Positions 1 through 11,483 of a DNA stretch of 64,000 bases are shown here, one piece after another; positions within the stretch are counted from its first letter, which is position 1, and every line of letters starts with the position of its first letter. This DNA comes from Larix kaempferi (taxonomy: Eukaryota; Streptophyta; Pinopsida; Pinales; Pinaceae), in contig BSBM01000370.1 of NCBI GenBank assembly GCA_027924585.1, positions 26,221,501 to 26,285,500 of the forward strand. Direction: 5' to 3'. The notes under the pieces were generated by a model. It saw nothing but the letters and a program-made list of their open reading frames with translations. It searched no databases and was not told the DNA's origin. The position numbers and the translations under genes were made by a program.

Positions 1-1312
1 TAGCCAATACAAATTGATATTTCAAGAGTTTTGTTAATTGCCCCATTCAACTAAAAAAAACTTCGAGGTATTTGTAATTTCCAAACAATTTTATATCCCA
101 TGCATTTAAAATCTAAAGTACAATGTACTAAGACATTCTCTTTTAGTTGAGAAACAAGCTAAAAAACATTTTACATGTTGACCTTGTGACATTGTGGAGA
201 TTGAAATCATAGTTATCAATTCATTTTTGTATTTGTAAGATGTATACTCCCAATTTTTTCCATATTGCATTTTAGGTAGTCGATTTTTTTCATATCGAAT
301 CCAATTTTAATTCGAACTTGGTAACTATGATATTGTGCACTTGTAAATAATGTGATTTCTCAACACAAATTGCTCAAATAGTTAGTTATATAATGGCCCA
401 CATGTTACTCCTTATTATGCAACAAGAAGGTTTAGTTATAGCCTTTTTCGCATGCTCCATTGAATATTGGATCCTCACTGGAATGAGTGGTTCTCATACT
501 ATCCAAACAAGTATTGCATTTTTAGTAGATGGCACAACCTCCACGCTTAGATCTATCACAAACTCTAGCGAACATGAAACTCTAAAATAAAACAACCAAT
601 CAAGCACTCAACCATGCTAACTAGAATATCCATACCATGTCAATGTACTTATTCACAATTGCCTCCAAATTACAACAAGTGCATCCTAGAATATTTGGAT
701 TTGGTTTGTGTGATCTTCTCAACAAAGTGTATTAACTCTTGTTCTTAGTAGAGGATTCCACACATAGATTTTCCATTATCTCCTACCAGTTTTTTTGTTC
801 AACAACTTCAAGAAATCCACGTTCTTTTTGTGGGAATGCCTGTCATTATCAACCATCGCATTGACTCATGGGAATCTCTTTAATTCCATTCCTACAAGAA
901 ATATTGCTCAAAGTGTGAGATTTTGTAGTTTTCCTTCACTAGCGACTATGATCAATTTTTTTAATTGATCGCTCCATCTTGCCTCAAAACCTTTGCCTAA
1001 CACTCAATTTTTTGAACACTGGCTCACAACGAACTTCAAAAAATAGAATCTAAATCTCTCTAAATAAAATTTTCATTTGTGGAGAGAACATTAGGAATGA
1101 TCCACCTTAGGAGGACTCAATTTCTCATATGTAGAGATGGATTTCTGATTTCTCTTTGTTCACTTGCACATGTACGAAATACAAATTTCATAACATGAAA
1201 AAACACACTTTGAGATTGCAATAGATCTATTTCAACTTATTTAACAATGAGCTAGCAATGGGTATCATATAGTTGACATAATAACGTCCTTGACCTCCTT
1301 GATCACAATCAT
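1..1312. other. unassigned AT-rich stretch
   Basis: No gene, RNA or repeat structure is recognisable. The only ORF (393-590, +, 65 codons) has no domain and looks like chance. If the LTR proposed at 1334-1741 is real, this stretch would be the 5' internal part of a minus-strand LTR element, but no gag or pol motif was found here. Confidence 0.4.
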
Positions 1313-1333
1313 AGCTTTGGATCTAATATCAAA

Positions 1334-1741
1334 TGTTGGGTTTATACCATAGCAACAAATATACACAAAATTATTTAAACTAACATTGAGCAAGAGACAC
1401 TAGGGGTTTACCCTTAAGAAAACCCCAAAGGGAGATTTCATACAAGTAATCCATTCGAGTGTGTATTTTTATTGTACAATTAGATGACTTTACCTAACTT
1501 TAGGTGATGATAACAATATCACAACAATATGTTATAATAAGATATCGTGTTCAACCATGTCCAACAATATCTCCATAGATCTCTCAACTAATTCTTAGAA
1601 GATCCTCATCCCTAACTTCTCTCCTTGTCTTCATCTTGGATTCACACATATACTTTTCCATCTGGTTCACATCATTACAGAGATATCACACATTTTACAT
1701 ATTATTCATAATTCACAAGTACGAGTTAATCCTTAACTACA
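1334..1741 (-). mobile_element. candidate LTR, minus strand
   Basis: Read on the minus strand the segment begins TGTAGTTAAGG and ends CCCAACA. It is followed at once by TTTGATATTAGATCC (plus 1319-1333), which resembles the initiator-methionine tRNA primer site of plant LTR elements in degenerate form. No partner LTR was found in the window, so this is inferred from end signals only. It abuts the plus-strand LTR starting at 1746. Confidence 0.4.
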
Positions 1742-1745
1742 ATGT

Positions 1746-2206
1746 GTTAGGATTTTTAAACACTTAGGAGTTAGTTAAGATCAACTTGTTACAATGTATC
1801 CATTAGATAAAATGTGTTTCTTTAGTATGCAATGGTATGCATTTGTATATATGTAATCCGATGGTCATGATATGTTCTTGACATAGAGTGATCTGACGGT
1901 TCATCTTTGCCTTGATCTTAACGACCATTGATATGTGGCTTAACACGCGATTGGTCCATGATCTCTATTTAAAGAGCATGGAGGGTCATTTGAAAGTTGA
2001 GCAATTACAAGAATCTCATTTGTAACATTCTATTTATTTTGCATAATAATATTTCCTTAAGTAGCTATTTGGCTAGGGAAGTGGAGTGTTTCCCTCTTCG
2101 AGGGTTTAAACCACGTAAAAACATCGATGTGTTGATCTGTGATTTGTTTGTGTGAGCAACTTCTCAAGGTGTTCGTTCTTTTGGAAATATCTCGTGTAAC
2201 CGAACA
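1746..2206 (+). mobile_element. Copia-type 5' LTR with primer-binding site
   Basis: The segment starts TGTTAGG, ends CGAACA, and is followed directly by TGGTATCGTAG at 2207, a near match to the primer site for initiator tRNA-Met. Its sequence is recognisably related to the minus-strand LTR at 20775-21159: both share the run GAGTTAGTTAAGATCAACTTG near their start and a block like TTGATCTRTGATTTRTTTGT near their end. That shared content, plus end signals, supports an LTR. The decayed gag/protease downstream (3079-4680) is on the same strand and may belong to this element. Confidence 0.65.
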
Positions 2207-2845
2207 TGGTATCGTAGTTCTTATGAAATTCCACTTTCGTTGGTGTTTTAGACCTTGAACCGGTGTTGCTAAGGCCATGAAAGGATTTATGGTTTTGATA
2301 TTTTTGTGCATTTCTGAGCTATGAGAGGTGTTCCATTGCATCCAAATCACTGAAAAAAGTTTATGTTTGCCTAAGATACTCCCCTTTTACCAGATCCAAA
2401 GGTATATTGTTTACAATTACACATTTTTTTAAAAAAATCTCATATTCTTTTAGATTTCTGCCTAATTTTTGTTTTATTTATAGTCTGCTACCTTTTCAAT
2501 CTGTATATGATATTTTATGTGCACTTTGTGCTAACTCAGTAAACAAAAAACATAGTGGAAAGAGTTTTCTTCACTACGTATGCTCTTTGCCGTGCGCTTT
2601 GTGCAAACTCGGTAAACCCGAAACAGTGAGAAAATTTGCATTTTTCAGGAAGGATAACCAAGGACTAACCCCAAATTTGAGACATTTTAAATAGTTTCAA
2701 TTTTTTGTTTTTTGTTTTTGGGTGGCTGTTTATAGTGTCTTGCAGGCCAAAAAGCACATTTTTTTTGGGTAGGCACACTCTCCCAACAACAACAACAACA
2801 AAAAAAACACCTCCATTCTCCTCCATAATATTACTAAATATTTTT

Positions 2846-2915
2846 CTTAGCTCACATGGTTGAAACTTACGTTAAAAAGCAATAGGTATTGGGTTCAAGT
2901 CCTTTTTGTTACTTT
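2846..2915 (+). mobile_element. tRNA-derived SINE head (candidate)
   Basis: A box A-like TAGCTCACATGG (2848-2859) is followed about 30 bases later by a box B-like GGGTTCAAGTCC (2891-2902). This is the spacing of a pol III internal promoter in tRNA-derived SINEs. It sits between the primer site at 2207 and the gag remnant at 3079, which would explain the unusually long leader. No TSD was resolved. A decayed tRNA is the alternative. Confidence 0.45.
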
Positions 2916-3078
2916 CCTGCCACGTGACTCCATGGCTCCTTTTTATGTCTTTTTTTCAAAAAAGCATAAATTTGGCATCTGAAGTCCGTTTTCATTGTTG
3001 TTTTTTTAAACCACCTATTTTTTTGAGATATTTGCATCCAATCCATCATTTTATATTTTTAAAGACTGAATATTATAG

Positions 3079-4680
3079 TATGGTTTCTCCATGTGATAGT
3101 ATGCTTACTAGTTCCAACTACTCCTCATGGAAATCTGGTAAGGAGGATATCCTATGAAGTAGGGGACTTTACCCGATTACCCTAGGGAAAGAAACTGAAC
3201 CTACTGGTGATGATAATAAAATAAAATGGATAATATATATTATTAGGCTCATGGATTAATTGGGATGTCCATTTGTATTGATTTACAATTCCACCTATTT
3301 GGCATTGATGAACCAGATACTGCTTGGGAAAAGTTGGAAGTAGTGTTTGGTAAACATAATGAGATTTGAGGTCAGCAACTTGAAAATGAGTTGATTTCGT
3401 TAAATCCGGGTGATTTCTCTTACATTCAATACTATCTATCTAAGTACAAAACCCTTAAACTCTTAGTTGAAGAATGCAACATAACAAGGGAAGATAAGCA
3501 ATGCATTTTTCATACTATTTCCAAGCTTGGTCCCATGTATTCTGCTTTTGTATCTTCATTTTATCCCATGAAAGAATATTTGGGGACTCACTATATAGAA
3601 CACAGTCTTGAATCCTTTTGTGATTCATGTATTAGAGAGTAAGAGTTCATACATATTGGAATAATTAACATTGTCGGTACATATAGAAAATCATTAGTGG
3701 CACAACAGAAGGATCATACCAAAAATACGAAGAAGCAACATCCTCACAATCATAATAAAAACAAGGGTCCCAAACGCTCTTATCTAGTTCATCCTTCAAA
3801 AAATGACAAAGGAACCAAATTAAAAGGTAAGACTGAGTGCCATTGCAAATTTTGTGGGAAATATAATCATGATGAATCTAAATGTGTTGAAATATTGTAA
3901 CTTCAAAGAATATTATATTTGTATTTTATTATTCCGGAGATGGTACATTCCTCCATTGTAACCCTATTGTATATCCGGAGATGTTTATTCCTCCGAGAGA
4001 GTGTGGTAACTAGGGTTATTAGATCTCCCATGTGAGGTCAGCCCTGAGTTTATTATTTAAGGGTTATTAGACTCTCCTGGGAGAGGTCGGCCCCATTAGG
4101 GTAAAAAGTCAGTCAGGAAACAAGTATAAGTAGAGGAGGCATGTTCCTCACTTATCTCATTCATTCATCCACTTGTGAGTGGTGCACAAGAGAGAGAGAG
4201 GTCTGCATAGGAGGAGAAGGAGCTCTTGTTTGGTTACTACATCTTGTATTGGTTGATTATCTATATTGAGGAAAGCTTTGCTGGGTTTTCTACCCCATGA
4301 AGGTTTCCCAGGGTAAATCTTTGTCTATCTTGTGATTGTGTTTCTTTCAATGATCTTGCTTGTTAAATTAGGCTAAACTTAACAAAATGTTTCAAGAAGA
4401 TGGAAGCCTTGGAAGTAGCGATGAAGAATCATACCATCAACCTTGATTTGTTTGCAGAATATACATGTCAAGGACATGCACTTTGTGCTTCTAGTTTTTC
4501 CTTTAATTCATCTCCTTCTAGTTATTCCTCGAATGAGTGGATCATTGATTCTAGAGAATATTACCATAACTCCAACCTTCCTCTAGAGTCTCATGTCTTT
4601 AAAAAATCAAGCATGCAAGAACGATTGCTTATTTTCCACTCATTCTTGATAATAATAAATTTACCATATAATTTAGGATA
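3079..4680 (+). pseudogene. decayed Copia gag-protease remnant
   Basis: Pieces in several frames give a Copia gag: an N-terminal segment with the SSNYSSWK motif at ~3105-3140, a gag core (3391-3642, KLGPMYSAFVSSF), and a zinc knuckle CKFCGKYNHDESKC (about 3844-3890, CX2CX4HX4C). After the solo LTR at 3885-4384 the reading resumes with FKKMEALEVAMKNH and reaches the protease motif WIIDSRE (about 4535-4560), where the usual DSG has become DSR. Stops and frameshifts interrupt it throughout, and no integrase or reverse transcriptase follows. It may be the body of the element whose LTR lies at 1746-2206. Confidence 0.8.
3885..4384 (+). mobile_element. solo LTR (500 bp) with perfect TSD AAATG
   Basis: The segment starts TGTTGAAATATTG and ends AACTTAACA, so it carries short inverted termini TGTTGA/TTAACA. 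AAATG precedes it (3880-3884) and follows it (4385-4389). Removing the insert with one TSD rejoins the host Copia zinc knuckle to the next motif in frame (ESKC to FKKMEAL), which confirms the boundaries. No internal retrotransposon sequence is present, so this is a solo LTR left by LTR-LTR recombination. It contains a pyrimidine/AG-rich stretch (agagagagag at ~4190) and no ORF of note. Strand is arbitrary. Confidence 0.92.
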
Positions 4681-4689
4681 GATGGATGA

Positions 4690-5100
4690 TTAAAACAAAC
4701 TGACCAAGTGTTCATAACTAAACCCTAAAGGAGACACAATTGAATATGAGATTAAATACCAAGATAAAAGGGAGACCCTCCTTGTAACTCCCATAATAAT
4801 CAAACTGGGAAATGAAATCTAGTTCTTTACATAACACCTTGTAACTCCCATTTCGAAACTTACCTCCATAATTTACAACCAATAATACCCAATCATGTTG
4901 CTAAGATATCAATGAAAACATATCCAAAACTCATCTTTCAACACCATAAATTACATTTTAATATCCATAAAATGTTGTGCCGAAACATATGATATATTAT
5001 CTACAATGGTATTTCGACAAAATATTAAAAATCATTTTAAACAAAATTCCACATAGTCACCTTAACAAAAAATTTCAAAACCATACAATATTTGCAACAG
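4690..5100. other. unassigned AT-rich stretch
   Basis: AT-rich sequence. The minus-strand reading from the pseudogene upstream of it (5130-5800) can be followed loosely into this stretch, but stops become too frequent to support a call. Confidence 0.4.
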
Positions 5101-5129
5101 TCCATTGTTCATCCAAACAACTTATAACA

Positions 5130-5800
5130 ACAATTTAAGAATGCCCCAAAACAAGTGAATCTTTAGTTTGAACATTAACTAGCATTGTTTCAAGATAGAG
5201 TTCCATGAAAGAGAGAACAAGATGAACATAAGGCTCCACCATGGACACAACTACCTTCTCCTAGAATTCAACCAAAGCTTTGAGTTTGCTTATTGATAGG
5301 TTTTATGTTTCAAGTATCATTTTTCCTTTGCCTTTTTCCAAGAAGGGAGGTTAATTTGGAGGGCACTCTAAATCAATAGAATTTGAAATGCCTTTGTTCT
5401 GGTTACGAGAGTGCAAGTTTTTCTTGGATGATGCATAACTGATTGTTTTTTGGGGTGACTAACGAGGCAACATGGCTTCCCAACCCATTCCCATGACTAG
5501 TGATGAAGGATGAAATATTTCCAAGCCATTGTTTTGATATGGTGGTCCCTGAGGAACCTCAACAATGTTGTGGTGGGGTTGTAACTTAGGCTAAGGATGG
5601 TGGCGACCATACTGTATAAGTGGAGAAGGGTTTCCCAAGAACAAGTGACCAATTTGAGCTAGCTAGGTGAACTCTTGAGAATCGACATTAAAATGAATGG
5701 AAAAACGTATATTTTTTCTCCTCCCATCCTGCCACACATTTTGTTCCCTATTTCCTCTACCTCTGCCTAATCTCCTTGAGCCACGATTGAAGAAGCTCAT
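5130..5800 (-). pseudogene. decayed ORF with RG-rich start, family unknown
   Basis: On the minus strand one frame from ATG at 5800 reads MSFFNRGSRRLGRGRGN and continues about 220 codons in coding-like composition with only scattered stops. Segments such as GHLFLGNPSPLIQYGRHHP and EPYVHLVLSFMELYLE are visible. Several stops sit where a glutamine codon could have mutated by C to T. I do not recognise the protein; a retroelement gag or LINE ORF1 is possible from the basic Arg/Gly-rich start. There is no splice or promoter evidence. Confidence 0.35.
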
Positions 5801-5809
5801 CTTAAATAA

Positions 5810-7800
5810 AATAAAATAAAAACAAAACTGAATAGTTTTTTAATCCAAGGAATTACTGCTATAGCTTTATGACTTTTCCATTCCAAGAAAATCCAAGCAA
5901 AATATACATAAGAAAGCACTGTGTCATATCAACCTGAAGAATCAGAGTGGCCAAGTCGTGTATGTGAATTTATGATCTCATATGAGTAGAAGACAAGTAC
6001 TAATAAACAAGAGACGAAATTTCTTTTAAAAAAAAATGACATGCTACATGATGAGGTTATGACATCTTTCAATTCAATCACACAGTGATAGTACTTTCTC
6101 ATAATTTGACATGAACTCATAGCGTAACATGGTATACATTGTTACTCACATTTGCACATTAAAACCAACTTGCATGAGCACACATATAAGTCTTCAACAA
6201 ACAACAATCATTATAACTTTTGCTTGACTAGAAACATGGTAACATTAGCATAAACAATCATTATAACTTTTGCTTGCCTAGAAACATGGTAACATTACCA
6301 AACATACTTAGCAATTATTTTTGAGTGATTACTACTAGAGGTTAAATAAAATTGTAGTGACCAAGACATAGGGGTACTTGCGATTTTATAGTTCACCAGG
6401 GGTCCAGGATATACAAAATAACAATTTAAGTTGTGCAAATATAAAACTAGGAACAAAGGTTATTTGATGAGACACCCTCACCATATGATGCAAAATAATT
6501 ATACCTTCAAATATTTGATAGTAGTCATCTAGGATATTTTAACATTGGGTTGATTTACATATAGAAGTGGGGCAAGCAAGATGCCCTTATTCATGTCGAC
6601 TATAAAAATAAGAGCATAGGGTTTCACGTATAATAATAACAAATTACACAAGGTAGGAATAAGGCATAGGATATTCATCAGGCATATCGCCCTTGATCTA
6701 TAAAATTACTTTCCAAATGCATACGTGAAATACAAATCATGTGAATAGGGTGGCGGGATATGAGTTGGTGGTTTCAAGAGACGGGACTTATGTAGTACGG
6801 TGACAGGTGTTATAAGCATATTAATTCATGACATTTCAGGGTGAATAGATATTAATTCATTGAACAATTAATTACATCGATAGGGGTTTATATCTTAGAA
6901 TTTGGGGTGGACTATTATTTATGCTTTTCTTATATTGAAGAACGGCGTAACGAGTGCATCATCTAGATTGATTTTATGGTAGTCCTTCAAAATTTGAAAT
7001 AAACAATTATAAAAGAAAAAATAATATAAATTAGTACAACCACTTAAATTAACTTGTTCATGACACTTAACTTGTTGCCTATATCAATGTTTACTGACCA
7101 CAAATTAAGTAGTTATGATTATTAATAAAACTACCCAACAATATAAAATCCAATATAGTGTATCACTTCAACCAACCGCCGTTACCTCATATTAACACAG
7201 ATTCAATTCAATGCAATAAACATATTGATTAACTTATCATTCCATTTATCAGATCTACGTTAGACATTTCTTTGTACATGAATTCATATAAACATTCCAC
7301 TCTGAAGGTTATATGCATTGCAACCGATATTATACCATTGTTTAACCAAACAACATGTAAACTCAAACATCTAGGAATAATCACCATACACGTCAATGCT
7401 TCAAGGTACAAAGGATTGATGAATCGGCAATGGCGTGGCGCTGAGTATTTGGTGTAATTTAATATGACATTATTAACTGGTTCTACCATTGGTCACATAT
7501 ATGCTTATTCAATATAATAGGCGATGAACAATTAAACAAATATACCTTAACATAAAACCTTCAATCCATTTCACATAATATAATTAATTCAAATGTCTAT
7601 TGACCTTTTCAATAGTGCAAATAAACCATGGTCATAAATGTTATTTAAAAACATGCTTTTAAATGTATAGTTGTATTACGGAGTTATCCATTAGGAACTT
7701 AACACTTGAACCTCGTGCAACTCTTAGAGACCATTTCATTATCCTTGTGTCTCCCATAATAAGGTAGGGCCCCTCTTTTTATCATGATCTAATAATCAGA
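5810..7800. other. unassigned, AT-rich, with one 50-bp tandem duplication
   Basis: No gene or recognisable element. A 50-bp unit (containing CAATCATTATAACTTTTGCT) is duplicated in tandem at about 6203-6302 with few differences. The short ORFs at 7229-7489 (-) and 7272-7457 (+) overlap each other and show no domain. Confidence 0.45.
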
Positions 7801-7836
7801 GATGAGTTTACCAAAGATTACAAGCACGACTAGGGG

Positions 7837-8135
7837 ATGGACGCCAATTGTGGTGCGGGGTCCACACGAGCACGTCAACGGACACCCGATAGTCCACGTC
7901 CGTTGTACGACAGGTGCCCATTCACTTCCGACGCGTGTCCAGCACATGAGTTGGGAACTTTTTAGGGTTTACGTGAGGTTTAGGGTTGGCATTTGTGCGT
8001 TTTGCCCAGGCTGCTCTACCACCCTGTGCAATGTTGTTCGGGACCGGTGTGTGGCCGTTTCGGCACCCCGGTAGTGGTCCATCGGGGCTCCATTGCCCGC
8101 GCAGGCATGCATCCATGGTTATCCACCTCGTTGCT
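7837..8135 (+). repeat. GC-rich direct repeat, copy A
   Basis: This segment, beginning around GATGGACGCCAATTGTGG, recurs in the same orientation at 10888-11110. The copies share over 200 bases, including a run through CCAGCACATGAGTTGGGAAC and a telo-box-like TTTAGGGTTTACG. Copy A keeps about 82 extra bases (near 8036-8117) that copy B lacks. CpG is abundant, unlike the rest of the window. Whether the two copies are LTR-like ends, duplicated promoter or exon is not clear; no TG..CA ends or TSD were found. Confidence 0.7.
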
Positions 8136-8720
8136 GTCAGTGAAGCTGATGTGAACCCTTCGACGCGCGCCCTTGTCCCCGTATTGGTCGGCATTCCTCC
8201 TACTCCAGTTCAGTTCACATGGTTTGTTGAGTTGTTTGGCTGGTGGTTTCGTTCGGTGGGCATTCTCCTTGGTGCACCACTCTCCGTGTTGGCGATCCTG
8301 ATCACGGCAATGTTCGCATCCTCCTGTGCCAGCTGCGGGGTCGTGAAGGTTGGCGACGGCGGTTTCTTCCTTCGGCAAGCATACAGGTAGGGTTTCCTAC
8401 CAGCTTCTGAACAGTGTTTATAAACACTCCACCTCGCTTCACGGATGTCGTTAACCCTTCGGCTCGTTTTCTCAGTGGTTGGATGTGTTTGCTTGTCTGT
8501 TTTTTGTTTGTCCCTCGGCTCTGCGTATTCGATGGCCTTCGGTGTTTCCTACCAGCTTCTCCACAGTGTTTTTTAACACTTCCACGGTGTTTTTTTAACA
8601 CTTCACATCTCGTCATGGAAGTTTTCATTAACACTTTGGCTCGGGTAGGGTTGTCTCGGCTTTTCTGTGGTTTCTTGGGTTTGTCTGGCAGTTTGCAAGT
8701 GCAATTATGGGTTACTGTTG
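8136..8720. other. GC- and CpG-rich block, ORFs on both strands
   Basis: The block continues the high GC content of copy A. Overlapping ORFs exist on both strands (7986-8390 + of 134 codons, 8016-8378 - of 120 codons, 8302-8634 - of 110 codons). Such overlap is expected by chance in GC-rich DNA because stops are AT-rich, and none has a domain I recognise. Local imperfect duplications of CAGTGTTTWTAAACACT and CTACCAGCTTCT occur at 8400-8600. It could be a 5' non-coding exon or promoter island. Confidence 0.35.
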
Positions 8721-9329
8721 ATTAGTTTTTCGGACCCTGTCTGGTTATTGTTTTTATACGGTGGTGAAGCCCTGGAAAAATTGCAAATGTCTGGTTATAG
8801 TTGATTAGTTTTTCAAACCCCCCTTGGGTGTCTCTGGTTCTAAGGAAGCTGCTACGGTTCTGGCTATGCGTGCATGGTTGTAACTTGGGACAGGGTCTGA
8901 AAAACTGGTATAAACAGCTTGCCTCAATTGGCATCTAGCAGTTTCTCTTTGGGTAATTATACGGTTGTTTACTTGTTCGTTGTTTAGGGTTGGCCTTGCA
9001 AGGTTTCGTATGGGATTGTTTGTTTTTCTGCAGCTTATATTGGGCGTTTTTGGGCACATATTTGGCGTTTTTCAGTTGCAGCTAATATCTGGCGTTTTTG
9101 GGCATATGCGTTTTTGCAAATGTGGTGGTTGAGGGGTTTTTGGTTTTGGCATGGTATGCACAATTGGGTGGATGAATGATGTTTGCGTTTGGTTTTGGAA
9201 GACAAATATTGGGTGGATAAATGAATTTGATTCTGTTAATTTAGGTCATTTTGCTGCAGTAGGTTTCTGAATGATGTGGGAATGAAAATGTTGCCGATAT
9301 GAAATTTATTGTGTAAGTTTGCTGGTTGA

Positions 9330-9400
9330 ATTATGGATATGCTTACTGTAGGTTGAATTATGGATATGCTTATTGTGTAAGTTTGCTTGCCGATATGAAA
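9330..9400 (+). repeat. short tandem repeat around GGTTGAATTATGGATATGCTTA
   Basis: GGTTGAATTATGGATATGCT occurs twice at about 9326-9375, and related phrases (GTGTAAGTTTGC, TGCCGATATGAAA) recur around it. This looks like the decayed edge of the larger array at 9820-10850. Confidence 0.5.
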
Positions 9401-9819
9401 AATTTGCAATGTAGGTTTTAGGTTTTGATATTCATCTTTATTTCCCTTTACTGTTTGAGGCTGCAAAAGAGATAAAGGCTGCAATAAGACTTAAGCAACC
9501 TTGCATATTTCCCTTGCTTTTGTTGTATTCTTATTTATGAATGAGTTGTTTACATTAAGGTTGATAGTTGGCTACATAATTGCTTGAGACATATTTTTTA
9601 TTCAATTTTGGTTATAAGGGTCATTGTGAATTTATTGGGTACAAGGGTTGAATTGTGCTTCAATTTGCAAAGGTTCCCTTCGAATTAGGACCACCATATA
9701 TTCAAGAATAGGTTTTGGCCCAACCATTGGGAATTATGGGAACTGTATGCAACCACACTCGTCTTAGTCGATGTCCTTTATGTAGGCTTATGCTTGAGAG
9801 GAAATTGCAATGGTTGGTT

Positions 9820-10850
9820 GGTTGAACGCTGGTTCAATTATGGTTATGCTCGCTGTAATATATAGTGTGAATGTTTGTTGGTTGAATGCTGGTTCAATTA
9901 TGGCTCAATTATGATTTTGGTTATGTTTCTGGGAATTAGGCAGCAGTATGTTTTTAAACTTGACATTCATCTTTATATTACTGTTTGAGGCTGCAAAATA
10001 AGCAGAGTATGTGGATATTCAGTTTGGCATGGCCCCTCGTGGATATGAAAATGTTGTGGATTTGAAATATAGTGTGAATGTTGGTTTAAAGCTGGTTCAA
10101 TTATGGTTATGCTCGCCGTAATATATAGTGTGAATGTTGGTTTAAAGCTGGTTCAATTATGGTTATGCTCGCCGTAATATATAGTGTGAATGTTTGTTGG
10201 TTGAATGCTGGTTCAATTATGGCTCAATTATGATTTTGGTTATGTTTCTGGGAATTAGGTAGCAGTATGTTTTTGAACTTGACATCCATCTTTATATTAC
10301 TGTTTGAGGCTGCAAGATAAGCAGAGTATGTGGATATTCGGTTTGGCATGGCCCCTTGTGGATATGAAAATGTTGTGGATTTGAAATATAGTGTGAATGT
10401 TGGTTTAAAGCTGGTTCAATTATGGTTATGCTCGCTGTAATATATAGTGTGAATGTTTGTTGGTTGAATGCTGGTTCAATTATGGCTCAATTATGATTTT
10501 GGTTATGTTTCTAGGAATTAGGCAGCAGTATGTTTTTGAACTTGACATCCATCTTTATATTACTGTTTGAGGCTGCAAGATAAGCAGAGTATGTGGATAT
10601 TCGGTTTGGCATGGCCCCTCGTGGATATGAAAATGTTGTGGATTTGAAATATAGTGTGAATGTTGGTTTAAAGCTGGTTCAATTATGGTTATGCTCGTTG
10701 TAATATATAGTGTGAATGTTTGTTGGTTGAATGTTGGTTCAATTATGTATCAATTATGATTTTGGTTATGTTTCTGGGAATTAGGCAGTAGTATGTTTTT
10801 GAACTTGAAATTCATCTTTATATTACTGTTTGAGGCTGCAAAATAAGTAG
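9820..10850 (+). repeat. tandem array, unit about 263 bp with a 56-bp sub-duplication
   Basis: The phrase GTGGATATGAAAATGTTGTGG starts at 10039, 10358 and 10621. The last two are 263 bp apart; the first two are 319 bp apart because a 56-bp segment (through GGTTATGCTCGCCGTAATAT) is doubled at about 10082-10193. Each unit ends with a CTTTATATTACTGTTTGAGG block. The first partial unit begins near 9820 and the last decays by 10850. No ORF runs through the array. It lies between direct repeat copies A and B. Confidence 0.88.
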
Positions 10851-10887
10851 ATATTTTAGTGAATATTTATGATGTTTGAGTGACTGT

Positions 10888-11110
10888 TATGGGAGGGACA
10901 CCAATTGTGGTGCGGGGTCCACGCGAGCACGCCAACGGACACCCGGCAGTCCACGTTCTCTGTATGACAGGTGCCCATTCCCTTCCGACTCGTGTCCAGC
11001 ACATGAGTTGGGAACTTTTTAGGGTTTACGTGAGGTTTAGGGTTGGCATTTTCACGTTTTTCCCGGGATGCTCTACCACCCTGTGCAATGTTATCCACCT
11101 CGGTGTTGTT
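10888..11110 (+). repeat. GC-rich direct repeat, copy B
   Basis: Second copy of the 7837-8135 segment, same orientation, with an ~82-bp deletion between GTGCAATG and TTATCCACCTCG relative to copy A. It begins near GGAGGGACACCAATTGTGG and loses similarity after about 11105. The spacing of the copies is about 3 kb, with the tandem array between them. Confidence 0.8.
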
Positions 11111-11483
11111 TCCCATAGTAAGTAGAATGGAATTATTAGAGCATATATGACCTACTATTTTGGCATTATTAGACTTGAATCTACAATGAAATTTTTTTAG
11201 ACAAAGTAGAATGATGTATGCTCATGTTGTATATCTACTTAAATGGTATATGAGTATAGAGAATTTGACCCAACTTCTCCATTAGACCTTACTTTGTGCT
11301 CTCCACAATGTCAAGTTGTGTGTAACACCAACCTCAATGCTTATGGTTAACTTCCTTGTTTATGGAAAAAAACATAAATAAATAAGAACTGCTCATTTAT
11401 AATTAAACAACTGCACTTTATAGCAATAGTACTGAAATACAAATACAATAACTCTATCTGAAGTAGATGTCGAAACAATGCCT

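Noticed and set aside
7986-8634. Three overlapping ORFs of 110-134 codons on both strands
   Set aside because: They lie in the GC-rich block where stop codons are rare by composition, overlap each other and show no domain or splice support.
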